Below, piece after piece: positions 8,169-17,533 of a stretch of 64,000 nucleotides of DNA; position 1 is the stretch's first letter, and each line of letters starts with the position of its first letter. Origin of the DNA: Candidatus Gastranaerophilales bacterium (GTDB taxonomy: Bacteria > Cyanobacteriota > Vampirovibrionia > Gastranaerophilales > Gastranaerophilaceae); contig JAQUVW010000001.1 in NCBI GenBank assembly GCA_028693235.1, positions 567,106-631,105 on the forward strand, written 5' to 3'. The position numbers and the translations under genes were made by a program. Below the pieces are notes generated by a model, which had not been told where the DNA came from, ran no database searches, and worked only from the letters and a program-made list of their open reading frames with translations.

Positions 8169-9320
8169 CTATGAATTCAGTGCTTTAATAAGTGCGGCAA
8201 CGCCTGTACCTAATTCGAATTTGTATCCGAGTTTATATAAAGTTGCTTCAAGTGAACCGATTGCAGTTATTGCATCTCTTTCAGAAACAAAACCAAGTGT
8301 ACCCATTCTGAATATTTTGTCTTTTAGTTCTTTTTGACCGTTGGCAACAACTATATCGTAATCGTTCTTTAAAATTTTTCTTATATCAGGCACGCTTACA
8401 CCTTCAGGTGGAAGAACTGCTGTAATTGAATTGCTGGCGATTTTGTCGTCTTCAACGAACAATTTTAGACCAATTGCTCTAACTGCAGCTCTTAAACCTT
8501 TTGCAATTTTAGCGTGTCGAGCCCAAATATTGTCAATGCCTTCTTCTTTCATCATTGCAATAGCGGATTCTAGAGCTACAAACAAATTGACAGCAGGTGT
8601 GAACGCTGTTGAATTATCAAGCACGGATTTTCTGTTGGTAGTCCAGTTAAAATAGAAGCTGGGGTGTTTGCATTTTTCATGAAGAGCCCAAGCTTTTGGA
8701 CTTGCAGCCAAGAAAGATAATCCCGGTGGTATCATAAATCCTTTTTGAGAGCCAGAAACAAGAACGTCAATGCCCCATTCATCCATCTTGCATTCAAGTG
8801 CACCAAGGCTTGTAACACCATCAACAACTGAGACGGCACCGTGTTTGTTGATTAAATCAACCAAGGTTTTTACATCGTTTGTAACGCCTGTTGCTGTTTC
8901 ATTATGGGTTAATGTAACAATTTTTATTTCTTTGTTAACGTCAGCGTCTAATTTAGCCTTTAAGTCTTCAGGGTTGATTGCGTTACCTGGTGCAACTTCG
9001 ATTTTTTCGACGACAGCACCCAATGATTTAGCAATGTTAGCCCATCTTGCACCAAAGTTACCGATTACAAGTGAAAGGACCTTATCTCCTTCATTTACCA
9101 AATTTGATAAAGCAGCTTCCATAGCACCTGTTCCGCTTGCTGTGTAAACTAAAACTTCATTTTTCGTATGGAAAATGTCTTTTAAATCAGCATAAACCGA
9201 CGAAAGAATTGCCGAAAACTCGCTGCTTCTGTGTCCAATAGGGTGTTTTGCCATGTTGAGCAAGACTCTTTCCGGTACCGGTGTAGGACCGGGGATCATT
9301 AAAAATGTTTTGTCTTTCAT
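8169..9320 (-). CDS. Class V aminotransferase (serine-pyruvate/alanine-glyoxylate type), probable phosphoserine aminotransferase role
   Basis: This PLP enzyme of 383 residues belongs to the class V aminotransferases. It opens with MIPGPTPVP, typical of the alanine-glyoxylate/serine-pyruvate group. The PLP lysine lies in SGSQKGFMIPPG, and the VVDGVTSLG segment carries the aspartate that contacts the PLP nitrogen. No classical SerC is seen in the window. In several bacteria and archaea, enzymes of this type sit next to serA and act on phosphohydroxypyruvate; the 8-base gap to serA supports that role here, but it is inference. GGAGAAGGAATT precedes the ATG. Confidence 0.88.
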   Translation of the reverse strand: MKDKTFLMIPGPTPVPERVLLNMAKHPIGHRSSEFSAILSSVYADLKDIFHTKNEVLVYTASGTGAMEAALSNLVNEGDKVLSLVIGNFGARWANIAKSLGAVVEKIEVAPGNAINPEDLKAKLDADVNKEIKIVTLTHNETATGVTNDVKTLVDLINKHGAVSVVDGVTSLGALECKMDEWGIDVLVSGSQKGFMIPPGLSFLAASPKAWALHEKCKHPSFYFNWTTNRKSVLDNSTAFTPAVNLFVALESAIAMMKEEGIDNIWARHAKIAKGLRAAVRAIGLKLFVEDDKIASNSITAVLPPEGVSVPDIRKILKNDYDIVVANGQKELKDKIFRMGTLGFVSERDAITAIGSLEATLYKLGYKFELGTGVAALIKALNS

Positions 9321-9336
9321 AATTCCTTCTCCGTTT

Positions 9337-10974
9337 TTACTGTTTGTACATATTTTGAAGTAGTTCTAAATTGTTCTTTGATTCTGTATGGTAAGGATCA
9401 ATTTCGAGTACTTTTTTGTATTCTGCCATTGCTTTATCTGTGTTCATTGCCAATTCATAGGCAAGTGCAAGATTGTATCTTATATTAACATTTTGTGAAT
9501 CAATCGATAAAGCTTTTTTAAATGCGTCAATTGCTGCTGTAGAGTTTTTTTGTTTTGCGAATATTACGCCGAGAGCAGCATGGGCAATTACATTATCCGG
9601 TTTTATCAATAGAGAATCTTGATAGTATTTTTTTGCTTCTAACAAGTTGTCCATCTCGTAGTAAGTATCAGCGAGTTTGATGTAGGTTTCTGCGTCTTCC
9701 GGTGAAACCTCAAGTGCTGTTTTGTAGTAATTTGTAGCTTCGTTGTAGTTTTTTATCTTTACATTTATATCCCCCAAGCCTTTGTATAAATTTGGGTTTG
9801 AAGGATTTTGTTCTATAGCCTTATTGAGCATGGTAAAAGCTACATCTACGTTATCATTATCAAACAAATATATTCCATAAGCAAAGAAAATATCGCTGAG
9901 TTGTGTTTTTAAATCTTCCATTTCTTGCGTGGCAGCGGTTTCAAGCATATCTTCGTATATGGATATAGCCTCTTCATATTGTTTTAATAGACAGTATGTA
10001 TTGGCAAGTGATATTTTTAAATCATTGTCGTGGTGATATTCTTTTATTGCATCTTGGAGTAGTATTGTTGCTTCATCAATTTGACCTTGTTCTATCTTTA
10101 TTTTAGCTATGTAGTTTAAAATACGTGGTTTGTTTCCGTTTTTTAGCTCCAAACATTTTTCAGCAAATTCTGAGGCTGTTTCATAGTCTTTTAATTTTAA
10201 GGACAGAACTATAATTTCTTCGTACAAGTTGTTGTTATAGGGCTCAATTTCTATAATTTTTTTGATAGTTTCAATAGCATTTTTATACTCTTCGCAAATC
10301 AAATATGCTTTTTTTAAATAAAGTAAGACTGTTTTATCATTTGGATATGCTTCAATCAATATGTTTGCTTCTTTTTTCAAGTTTGCCCAATCTCTTGTTT
10401 CAAAATAGATGTTGGCTATTGAAAGTTGAAGGCTTCTTTTCTCTTTTTCATCTTCAGTAAGTGTAATTATTTTTTTGTATAATTGAAGAGCTGCGTGTTT
10501 TTCTTTTTTTTGAGTATAAATATCTGCTAGTTGGTATAGTGCATTGATATTATTTGGATTTTTATCTATAAGTTTTTTATAAACAGTTACTGCCTTATTG
10601 AATTGTTTAGTTTTTACTAAGCAATTTCCAATCAGCAATATTGCATCAATATTGTCAGGATTTCCTCGTACAATCAAGTTTAAATGCCCTATTGCGTCAT
10701 AATATTTTTCAGCGTCATATAACAATTTTGCATATATTAATCTTGCTTTTGCATTCTGCGGAGCTTGGGAAAGCAGTTGTTTACCAACATTAAAGGCTTC
10801 TTGCCATTGTCCTGCGTTTCTCAATGCTTCAATCTGCGATTGGACAGACTGATAGTAGCCATCATCGTTATCTTCAGAGTCCAGAGATATGTTTTCGCTC
10901 AATGCTCTGAATATCTTATATATGATTACTAAAAAAACTATGCATAATAATCCGAATATAATTTGTTTTGTCAT
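9337..10974 (-). CDS. Membrane-anchored TPR-repeat protein
   Basis: A single N-terminal membrane helix (about residues 5-22) is followed by a long run of tetratricopeptide repeats covering almost all of the 545 residues. Repeats are clear from patterns such as the NPDNIDAILLIGNCL, NPNNINALYQLAD and NPSNPNLYKGLGD segments, and the last units near DPYHTESKNNLELL. I count about 12-14 repeats. Such proteins are scaffolds for protein complexes; the soluble side could be either periplasmic or cytoplasmic. It is first in an apparent operon with the aminotransferase (16-base gap) and serA; a direct link to serine synthesis is not obvious. AAGAGAG precedes the ATG. Confidence 0.88.
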   Translation of the reverse strand: MTKQIIFGLLCIVFLVIIYKIFRALSENISLDSEDNDDGYYQSVQSQIEALRNAGQWQEAFNVGKQLLSQAPQNAKARLIYAKLLYDAEKYYDAIGHLNLIVRGNPDNIDAILLIGNCLVKTKQFNKAVTVYKKLIDKNPNNINALYQLADIYTQKKEKHAALQLYKKIITLTEDEKEKRSLQLSIANIYFETRDWANLKKEANILIEAYPNDKTVLLYLKKAYLICEEYKNAIETIKKIIEIEPYNNNLYEEIIVLSLKLKDYETASEFAEKCLELKNGNKPRILNYIAKIKIEQGQIDEATILLQDAIKEYHHDNDLKISLANTYCLLKQYEEAISIYEDMLETAATQEMEDLKTQLSDIFFAYGIYLFDNDNVDVAFTMLNKAIEQNPSNPNLYKGLGDINVKIKNYNEATNYYKTALEVSPEDAETYIKLADTYYEMDNLLEAKKYYQDSLLIKPDNVIAHAALGVIFAKQKNSTAAIDAFKKALSIDSQNVNIRYNLALAYELAMNTDKAMAEYKKVLEIDPYHTESKNNLELLQNMYKQ

Positions 10975-11130
10975 ATATCTCTCTTTGCAAAATTATATCA
11001 GTTTTTTAAGCTTTTTCCAACCTTCTTAACAATTGTAAATTGTTTTAATAAAATAAGCAATTTTTGTATCGCAAATGTGTTTATTAACTTGGAAAGTGAA
11101 GTTTATATTTAGGTAAGCAGGTATTGAAAA

Positions 11131-11835
11131 ATGTCTAACGCATTTGCTAGTGCAATTTTTATTGCAAGAAATACTGATAAAGTCAAACATGGCGACATTG
11201 GGCGGGCTCCGGTTATTTTAGCTCAAACAGGGAGTCTGGTTGACAAGGTCTCAAAACTGGATAATTCTGTTGGTAAAACAACGAAAACAGCTTTGGATGC
11301 CTTTGAAAAATCGACATCGTTTGGCTCAAAAGCACTGAATGTTGCAGGTAAACTGGTTAATCCTTTGTTAATTGGTGCTGCTGGTATTCGGGTAGCTACT
11401 TCGGAAAATAAAGAAGCAACTTTGTATCATGAAGCCGGCGGTATGTCAGCTATGTTTGCCGCTGAAAAGCTCATGAAATCAAAGACTGCAAAAGAAATCG
11501 TAAGGCAAAAAGGTGATAATTTAACTGAGTTTGCTCTTGAAAAACTAGGGAAAAATATTAAAACTATCGGAAACATGTCTGCGAAATCCAAAAATAAAGT
11601 AATGATGGCAACAGGCTTTATTTTATCAGGTTTGGCTTTTGTCGGGGCTTCTATGCTCGGATATGATTTGGGTTCCAAAGTAGGTGATAGTGCTTATCAG
11701 AAGAAGCATAAAAATACTGAAAATAAGAGCGAAAGCTTAAATACTTCGCAGTCTGCAAATCAAACAGCTGATAAATCTAATTCTGTTAGTACTGACTATT
11801 ATAATAAACGTGGTCGATTTACTACAGAATCATAG
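11131..11835 (+). CDS. Lineage-type hypothetical protein with one or two membrane helices
   Basis: I recognise no named family. The 234-residue product has an Ala/Lys-rich soluble N-terminal half, a weak hydrophobic patch (about 72-85) and a clear membrane helix near 158-178 in the MATGFILSGLAFVGASML region, followed by a polar Asn/Ser-rich tail. Two similar segments, KALNVAGKLVNP and the GFILSGLAF region, resemble small membrane proteins seen elsewhere in this window (42037, 31839). It runs convergently into the repeat-protein gene and overlaps its end by 14 bases. A weak AGGT site precedes the ATG. Confidence 0.65.
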   Translation: MSNAFASAIFIARNTDKVKHGDIGRAPVILAQTGSLVDKVSKLDNSVGKTTKTALDAFEKSTSFGSKALNVAGKLVNPLLIGAAGIRVATSENKEATLYHEAGGMSAMFAAEKLMKSKTAKEIVRQKGDNLTEFALEKLGKNIKTIGNMSAKSKNKVMMATGFILSGLAFVGASMLGYDLGSKVGDSAYQKKHKNTENKSESLNTSQSANQTADKSNSVSTDYYNKRGRFTTES

Positions 11836-12763
11836 CCAGTATCATCAATAAAATTCCTCCAATTTGAGCTCCCGTTGTTAAATTTCTCATCAATTTATTG
11901 TTGTCATATAACTGGGAGCTCTTTTTTGCGGTAGATGCTGCCGATATTCTATCTATACGAGTTGTGTTGTCATCGTTAGAAAAACTTCTTTTGAATATTT
12001 TATTTTCTAATCTGTCTAATCTCGTGTTTTCGTTTTCTCTCGGATAAGATTGTTTGAGCATTAGTTGTTCTAATGCTGTAATTTCTTGTGATTGATAATT
12101 GTTTCTCGATTTACTCGGAGAAGAATAATTATAGGAATTTGCAGTTCTTGTTGGATAAGATTCGGCGGTGTGGTCGCTTATTATTTCATCATCATCTGAA
12201 TAAACGGGATATGTGTCTTCATCAAATACATTCGGAGTTGTTTTTATTACCGATAATCTTAATTTATTTACACGGTTGCTTAAATCGTCATTTCCATTTG
12301 TTGTTTTATATACCTGTTTTTCCAGGCGTTCGACTCTTGCATAAACATTCTCTCCGTTATAATTTCTATTAAAGACAGTTTGTTCAATTTCATCTATAAT
12401 AGGGTATTCTACAGAAGGGTCTTCTTTTGCATATTTTTTTGACATAGGTACATTTGTAGGGGCTGCACCTCCTGTGCTTCCTGCCTCACCGGTAGTCGCC
12501 AATTCTGTTGAATCAATGATGCCTGCGTCAGATGATAGCTTTTTTATTCTGGCTTCATTGCTTCCTGTCTGCACTTTCCCATATAAAAAGTTTTCTAATC
12601 TTGTTAGCCTTGTTCCGTCATTCTCACCTTTGTATTCGTACCCGAAAACTTGGCTTTCTATGTTTGAAAGACTAACTTGCGAGCTGTTTGGAGCCGCGAT
12701 TGCAAGGTTTTGTGGCATATTTACACAGCAAAAAATACTAAACAATATGAATAGTTTTTTCAT
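11822..12763 (-). CDS. Exported protein with three LxRLE-type repeats and C-terminal membrane anchor
   Basis: Residues 1-24 form a signal peptide (cleavage probably after AIA or AIAA). Three related units follow at about residues 35-76, 126-168 and 230-273. Each reads roughly I/LEQxxF...Y.xEN...RLxRLE...F/Y...R, and ends in a second arginine segment such as ARIKKL or TRIDRI. Between them are Ser/Asp-rich linkers. The last 17 residues (297-313) are a membrane helix. Similar LxRLE repeats occur in exported proteins of Melainabacteria-type and some planctomycete genomes; no function is known to me. It is the last gene of the phosphohexomutase-sppA-Yip1 run, 23 bases behind the Yip1 gene. Confidence 0.72.
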   Translation of the reverse strand: MKKLFILFSIFCCVNMPQNLAIAAPNSSQVSLSNIESQVFGYEYKGENDGTRLTRLENFLYGKVQTGSNEARIKKLSSDAGIIDSTELATTGEAGSTGGAAPTNVPMSKKYAKEDPSVEYPIIDEIEQTVFNRNYNGENVYARVERLEKQVYKTTNGNDDLSNRVNKLRLSVIKTTPNVFDEDTYPVYSDDDEIISDHTAESYPTRTANSYNYSSPSKSRNNYQSQEITALEQLMLKQSYPRENENTRLDRLENKIFKRSFSNDDNTTRIDRISAASTAKKSSQLYDNNKLMRNLTTGAQIGGILLMILAMIL

Positions 12764-12786
12764 ATTAAATATCTCAAATTATATAT

Positions 12787-13359
12787 CTACACAGTAAATA
12801 TATAACCGAGTTTAGTGATGAAACCTATTGTCCAAAAAATGCTGTATAACATAACGACGGTGGGTAAAAATATAAGCATAACTGCTCGTGTAAATTTTAA
12901 ATTATAAGTGATTTCAAGCGATTTTGCGTATAGAAACATTGTCCAAAAGTATATTATTAGCTCCAATATCACTCCTAAAAAATAGCCTATGTCTGATGAG
13001 CGTTTCAAAAGTTCCAACGGTGCCAAAAAAATCCATGGTAACACAGCGTAAGAAGAAAGGTATAAAAGCTTTTTTAAATTGCCTGATTTGTCAAATATTT
13101 TGGCTATGTATTCAAAAAAGACGCCCAACATTAGCCAGCCGATTAAGACGCTTATCAGATAGAAAAATAATGTTACTATATACATAAAAGCAACGAGTAT
13201 GTGTTGTGACCATATATATTTTAATGAATATAGAAATATGTTCACCCAAATAATTGTAAATGCTGCTTGTGACGAACTCATATTTATTTTATTTAGTTCT
13301 TCAAAGGCTTTATTCGGCTCACAAAGCACGCAATATATGTTTTTAAAATATTCTTCCAT
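12787..13359 (-). CDS. Yip1-domain membrane protein
   Basis: The 190-residue product has five likely membrane helices (about 30-48, 52-80, 95-120, 128-150, 158-188) after a short amphipathic N-terminus with CEPNKAFEEL, a pattern typical of bacterial Yip1/YIPF-like proteins. Role unknown in bacteria. GGGAGTAAGAGA precedes the ATG and the gene starts 4 bases after sppA, so the two are translated from one mRNA. Confidence 0.78.
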   Translation of the reverse strand: MEEYFKNIYCVLCEPNKAFEELNKINMSSSQAAFTIIWVNIFLYSLKYIWSQHILVAFMYIVTLFFYLISVLIGWLMLGVFFEYIAKIFDKSGNLKKLLYLSSYAVLPWIFLAPLELLKRSSDIGYFLGVILELIIYFWTMFLYAKSLEITYNLKFTRAVMLIFLPTVVMLYSIFWTIGFITKLGYIFTV

Positions 13360-13363
13360 TCTC

Positions 13364-14380
13364 TTACTCCCAAAGATAAAGAGGTCTTTTACTTAATTTG
13401 ATGCTTGTCGGGATAAATGATTCAATGTAATCTTTAGGGGTAAAGATGCTTTCTGTTGTACCTAAAATTGCTTCGGCAAAAGTTGATGTTTTTGTATAGG
13501 GTACTAATATAACATCTTTTCCTGTTCCGAATTTTTCAGAAGCCATAGTCCCTATGGCATTTTGTGCGTCTGTTAGGTCACCCAAAGAGTCAATAAATCC
13601 CAATTTGTATGCTTGTCTGCCTGTAAAAATACGTCCGTCAGCATATTTTCTTAAAGTTTTGTCGGCCAAATTTTGTTTGTGAGCAGTATATTTATCGTTT
13701 CTTGTGACTCTGCCTTTTTCTATAGCTGAAATGAATTGAGAATAAGAATCGTCAACAATTCCTTCCAAAAGTTTTCTATCTTCAGAGGACATTGCTCTAT
13801 AAGGAGAGCCTATGTCTTTATATTTTCCGCTTTTTATTACGTTCGGCGTAATTGCAAGTTTTTCGGTCAAGAGTTGGTGGTAATTCATTGTTGAGAATAT
13901 TACGCCGATACTACCTGTTAAAGTCCCGTCCATTGCAAAAATTCTATCGGCAGCACTGGCTATGTAGTATCCTCCGCTTGCCGCAACATCTTCCATCACC
14001 ACTACAACTGGTTTTGTTTTTTTAATTCTTAAAACCTCGTTATAAATACATTGAGACATTCCTACAGTGCCCCCAGGTGTATTCATCTTTATTATGATGC
14101 CTCTTATTTCATTGTCTTTACCTGCCATTTTTAAAGATTTTAATGTAGATTGAGCAGTGAATTCATTGGAAAAAGCATTTGTTTTAGAATTTGAATCAAT
14201 TACACCGTTGAGCGAAACCAAAGCGATTTTATTGGTACTTTTTTTGAAGGCGTTGCTCATTTTACCTTTAGGCGAATCATTTGTGTATTTTTCGCCGTTC
14301 GTGTTTTTGGTCACTAGTCCTACAATAAGGCATAATGTGCATAATGAAATTATTATTATAGCAAATACGTTTTTTTTCAT
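13364..14380 (-). CDS. sppA: Signal peptide peptidase SppA, short form
   Basis: SppA is a membrane-bound serine protease with a Ser-Lys dyad that clears signal peptides and some membrane proteins. The 338-residue product has one N-terminal membrane helix (about 4-24). The catalytic serine lies in AASGGYYIAS and the lysine in KSGKYKDIGSPYR. The single catalytic domain matches the short Bacillus/archaeal-like form rather than the tandem E. coli form. I place the start at 14380, not at the in-frame start at 14410, because AGGATTTAAA precedes it and the helix begins there. It follows the phosphohexomutase gene after 8 bases. Confidence 0.92.
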   Translation of the reverse strand: MKKNVFAIIIISLCTLCLIVGLVTKNTNGEKYTNDSPKGKMSNAFKKSTNKIALVSLNGVIDSNSKTNAFSNEFTAQSTLKSLKMAGKDNEIRGIIIKMNTPGGTVGMSQCIYNEVLRIKKTKPVVVVMEDVAASGGYYIASAADRIFAMDGTLTGSIGVIFSTMNYHQLLTEKLAITPNVIKSGKYKDIGSPYRAMSSEDRKLLEGIVDDSYSQFISAIEKGRVTRNDKYTAHKQNLADKTLRKYADGRIFTGRQAYKLGFIDSLGDLTDAQNAIGTMASEKFGTGKDVILVPYTKTSTFAEAILGTTESIFTPKDYIESFIPTSIKLSKRPLYLWE

Positions 14381-14388
14381 TTTAAATC

Positions 14389-15864
14389 CTATTGACAATC
14401 TTTTATACATTTTTCAAGCATTGAAATCATTGCTTTTTTATATTGTTCTGCTTGTTTTTTATTCTTAGCCTCAAATCTTAATGTAAAAACAGGCTCTGTG
14501 TTGCTTTGCCTGATTAGTGCAAAGCCGTCTGCAAAGACTATCCTAAGCCCGTCTAATGTGATTATATCTTTTATAGGAGCACCAAAGACGTCTTTATTGT
14601 CTTCGATTTTTTTTGTCAAAAGTTTCAATACTGTTGCTTTAAGCTCGTTTTGGCATGGGTAACGGACTTCTGTTGATGTAAATACTTTTGTGAAAGGTTC
14701 AAGTAAGTCTTCAAGTTTAAAGTCAGGGTTTTGCATTTTATTTTTTGCAACTATTTCAATTATTCTGGAACCGCCGTAAATAGCATCGTCAAAACCATAA
14801 TATCTGTCTTTGAAGAACATGTGTCCGCTCATTTCGCCGGCTAAAATTGCTTTAGTTTCTTTCATTTTGTCTTTGATATATCCGTGTCCGGTCTTGCACA
14901 TGATTGCATTTGCACCATTATTGTTAATTGTATCGTATAAGACTTGAGAGCATTTTACCTCCGACACTATGGCAGGTTTTTCGCCACGTTTGACTAAATC
15001 CTTAATTACGTCAAGAGCATAAATCAATAGCAGTTTATCACCTGTAAGATAATTTCCTTTTGAGTCAATAACCCCTACTCTATCTGAATCTCCGTCAAAT
15101 GCAATGCCTAAATCAGCATTCGTTTCAACAACTTTTGCTTTTATTGCTTCTAAGGTTTTTTCATCGCTTGGGTTTGGGTGGTGATTTGGAAAATTTCCAT
15201 CAGGTTCCGAAAACAGCTCTATAACCTCGCAACCGTATTCATTATATAGTTTAGGAGCAACCAGTCCTCCAGTTGCATTAGCACTGTCTACAACAACTTT
15301 TATGCCTTTGCCTATTTCTGGAAATTGTTTTGTCATAGAGTCAATATATTCAGGGATTATATCGAATTTTCTTGTAAGACCGAACCTCGGAGCCGTTTCA
15401 TCTGTTGATATTTGGTCAATAGTAAGTTCTTTTATTTCTTTTATACCGTTTTCTGTAATTGAAGCCTTGTTGTAAGTCATTTTTAATCCGTTATATTCTT
15501 TAGGATTATGGCTTGCCGTGACAATCAATGACCCCATAATTTTTTGTTTATTGGTAATGGTCGACGGAATGCCTGCAAACTCTGAATAATATCCCATCGG
15601 TGTTGGTGCAAGCCCCATGTCAACTACGTTTGCTCCCATGTGGGTGACACCTTTTATCAATGCTTTGGAGAGTGAAGGTGAGTGCAATCTTGCATCTCTT
15701 ACAGTTGAAACCCATATATCTTTAGCTTTTTGTCCTGATTGTTTTACTAAATATTTAATGTAAGCTTTACCTACATAATAAAAAAGTTCTTCGGTTACGT
15801 CTTCTTCGTATATGCCTCGAATATCATTTTTGCCGAATGCTGTAAATTTATGAGTGACAGCCAT
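14389..15864 (-). CDS. Phosphomannomutase/phosphoglucomutase (alpha-D-phosphohexomutase)
   Basis: The enzyme interconverts hexose 1- and 6-phosphates, feeding sugar-nucleotide synthesis for surface polysaccharide. The 491 residues show all four family signatures: the phosphoserine loop TASHNPKEYNG, the metal loop DGDSDRVG, the sugar-binding GEMSGHMFF and the phosphate-binding region RQSNTEPVFTLRFEA. The N-terminal GKNDIRGIYEED segment fits the PMM/PGM (AlgC-like) branch. Sugar specificity cannot be read from sequence alone. AAGGGAGAAATT precedes the ATG. It heads the sppA-Yip1-repeat-protein operon and is divergent from the sugar permease. Confidence 0.92.
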   Translation of the reverse strand: MAVTHKFTAFGKNDIRGIYEEDVTEELFYYVGKAYIKYLVKQSGQKAKDIWVSTVRDARLHSPSLSKALIKGVTHMGANVVDMGLAPTPMGYYSEFAGIPSTITNKQKIMGSLIVTASHNPKEYNGLKMTYNKASITENGIKEIKELTIDQISTDETAPRFGLTRKFDIIPEYIDSMTKQFPEIGKGIKVVVDSANATGGLVAPKLYNEYGCEVIELFSEPDGNFPNHHPNPSDEKTLEAIKAKVVETNADLGIAFDGDSDRVGVIDSKGNYLTGDKLLLIYALDVIKDLVKRGEKPAIVSEVKCSQVLYDTINNNGANAIMCKTGHGYIKDKMKETKAILAGEMSGHMFFKDRYYGFDDAIYGGSRIIEIVAKNKMQNPDFKLEDLLEPFTKVFTSTEVRYPCQNELKATVLKLLTKKIEDNKDVFGAPIKDIITLDGLRIVFADGFALIRQSNTEPVFTLRFEAKNKKQAEQYKKAMISMLEKCIKDCQ

Positions 15865-15950
15865 TAATTTCTCCCTTTGTAAATCCCTTGTCTTAACGTT
15901 TTAATAATATTATACTCATTATAAGAAATAAATATAATAAAAGCAAAAAG

Positions 15951-16832
15951 ATGAAGAACAGTAACTTTCAGACAAACAAAAAAGATGATTCTATATTTGC
16001 ATGTTGTTTTTTGGCACCATGCATTCTGGGCTCGCTTATTTTTATTATCATTCCTATTTTGGCTTCGTTTTCATTAAGTTTTGCTGATTGGAATCTTTTA
16101 GATATGCCAAAATTTGTCGGTTTCAAAAATTATTTTGAATTGTTCAGCAGTCAAAATTTTTGGCAAGTGTTCAACAATACTGTGATTTTTGCAATTGCTG
16201 TGACCATTCTTGGGACAATCGTTCCTTTGGTTTTAGCTTCTATACTGGCTAATAAAATCAGAGCTTCAGAATTTTTTAAAACAGCATATTTTTTACCATT
16301 TATAACCCCAATGATAGTTATAGCAATGGTTTGGGAGTGGATATTCGACCCCAATATCGGGCTTTTAAATTTTATATTAAAAACACATATTTCTTGGCTT
16401 TATGAACCCGCTACGGCAATGGTTGCAATTGTTATCGTATCTGTTTGGAAATTGGTCGGCTACAATATGGTGATTTTTTTAGCAGGACTGAGTTCTATAA
16501 ATAGCAATATATTAGAAGCTGCAAAAATGGATGGCTCTGGGAGTTGTTCCACATTTTTTAGAATAACATTGCCATTATTGAGTCCTACGATATTTTTTGT
16601 GCTAATAATCACAACAATTTCATCTTTTCAAGTATTTGACTTGATTTATTTAATGACGCAAGGTGGTCCAAATAATGCTACGAATGTTTTGGTATTTTGG
16701 TTATATCAAAATGCATTTGAATATTTTAATATAGGCAAAGCGTCTGCCATTGCCTATGTTTTGTTTATATTTATTTCTGTACTAACCGTAATTCAGTGGA
16801 TTATTCGTAAAAAATGGGTTTATAACGAATAA
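15951..16832 (+). CDS. Sugar ABC transporter permease (MalF/UgpA type)
   Basis: A six-helix inner-membrane permease of 293 residues. The EAA loop that docks the ATPase is present as EAAKMDGSGSCSTFFRITLPLL (read in parts), and the C-terminal LTQGGPNNATNVL segment is typical of MalF/UgpA-type subunits. Its likely binding protein is encoded at 3168. The usual second permease (MalG type) and the ATPase are not in the window, so the transporter genes are scattered. Divergent from the phosphohexomutase gene; the ribosome site is weak. Confidence 0.92.
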   Translation: MKNSNFQTNKKDDSIFACCFLAPCILGSLIFIIIPILASFSLSFADWNLLDMPKFVGFKNYFELFSSQNFWQVFNNTVIFAIAVTILGTIVPLVLASILANKIRASEFFKTAYFLPFITPMIVIAMVWEWIFDPNIGLLNFILKTHISWLYEPATAMVAIVIVSVWKLVGYNMVIFLAGLSSINSNILEAAKMDGSGSCSTFFRITLPLLSPTIFFVLIITTISSFQVFDLIYLMTQGGPNNATNVLVFWLYQNAFEYFNIGKASAIAYVLFIFISVLTVIQWIIRKKWVYNE

Positions 16833-16911
16833 GTTAAAAATTAAAATGTTTATAATGTTATTAATGTTTGTAAAAAAAATATGCTGTGTAATGATTGTAG
16901 TCTTAAGCTTA

Positions 16912-17190
16912 TTAAGCTACTTCGTTTAATTTTTGACCGACTTGTTTGTCATCAAAAACGATATCTATGCCTTTTTTGATATTGTTTGCTGAATTTGTTA
17001 TTTCAGGAGTAAACAATAATCTGTATGCTTTAGCGAATTTGTTTACTAGAGCTGTAACTGGGTCAGAAGCAAGAGCATCAGTTTTTTGAGCATTTTGTTG
17101 AGAAACTGAATAGCCTTTTGCATATTCTGGGTATGGCAGTACAGATGACTTAAAAGTTGGTGTATAATTTTTAATAGTGTTTACTTTCAT
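16912..17190 (-). CDS. Small protein with N-terminal TPTFKS tag
   Basis: A 92-residue soluble protein of unknown function. The N-terminal 16 residues contain YTPTFKSS, one of the F-K-G/S-like tags seen in several lineage-specific proteins here. The C-terminal part is helical, ending in DDKQVGQKLNEVA. AAAAGGAAAA precedes the ATG. It stands alone, with a 343-base non-coding stretch upstream. Confidence 0.65.
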   Translation of the reverse strand: MKVNTIKNYTPTFKSSVLPYPEYAKGYSVSQQNAQKTDALASDPVTALVNKFAKAYRLLFTPEITNSANNIKKGIDIVFDDKQVGQKLNEVA

Positions 17191-17269
17191 TTTTCCTTTT
17201 CCTCGGAGTCTTGTTAAATCTAAAGTGTTTTAATTACACTTTATTTATGCTTTTATTATTAATCACAAT

Positions 17270-17524
17270 TAATTATTTGTCAACCCCTATGGGTATAAAA
17301 ACTTTATAAAGCTGTAAAGAGTCTTAAACACTGGTTGTAGTATTAAGTGTATTAAAAGCACTTAATGTGCTCCTTCTTATTATCCACATGTATATTTGAA
17401 AATATAACTAGGTGGCTAATTGCGGAAGGACTCAAAAAGTTGTTATATATAATTAAAATCTTTTTCATACTTCCAACTATTCTTAATTCCAGACAGCAAG
17501 GGCAATATATGCCCTCTTTTTTTT
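17270..17524 (+). ncRNA. Candidate small RNA ending in a clear terminator
   Basis: The 343 bases between the 92-residue gene and pth hold no convincing protein gene, yet end in a plus-strand terminator with no plus-strand gene before it. The stretch contains small hairpins: AGCAC/GTGCT near 17357-17371 and TATATT/AATATA near 17390. A perfect DnaA-box sequence (TTATCCACA, 17380-17388) lies inside. The 5' end is not determined; 17270 is only a guess. It matches no RNA family I can recognise. Confidence 0.3.
17499..17524 (+). terminator. Orphan plus-strand rho-independent terminator
   Basis: AGGGCA pairs with TGCCCT around ATATA (17499-17515), followed by C and eight or more T residues. On the minus strand it has no T-run, so it does not serve pth; it implies a transcript coming from the left. 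Confidence 0.75.
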
Positions 17525-17533
17525 GTCTTTTTT

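Noticed and set aside
8770..9147. 125-codon frame on the plus strand
   Set aside because: Mirror of the class V aminotransferase gene, no ribosome site.
17380..17388. Replication origin because of a DnaA box
   Set aside because: Only one perfect box, no cluster, no AT-rich unwinding element next to it and no dnaA/dnaN nearby.
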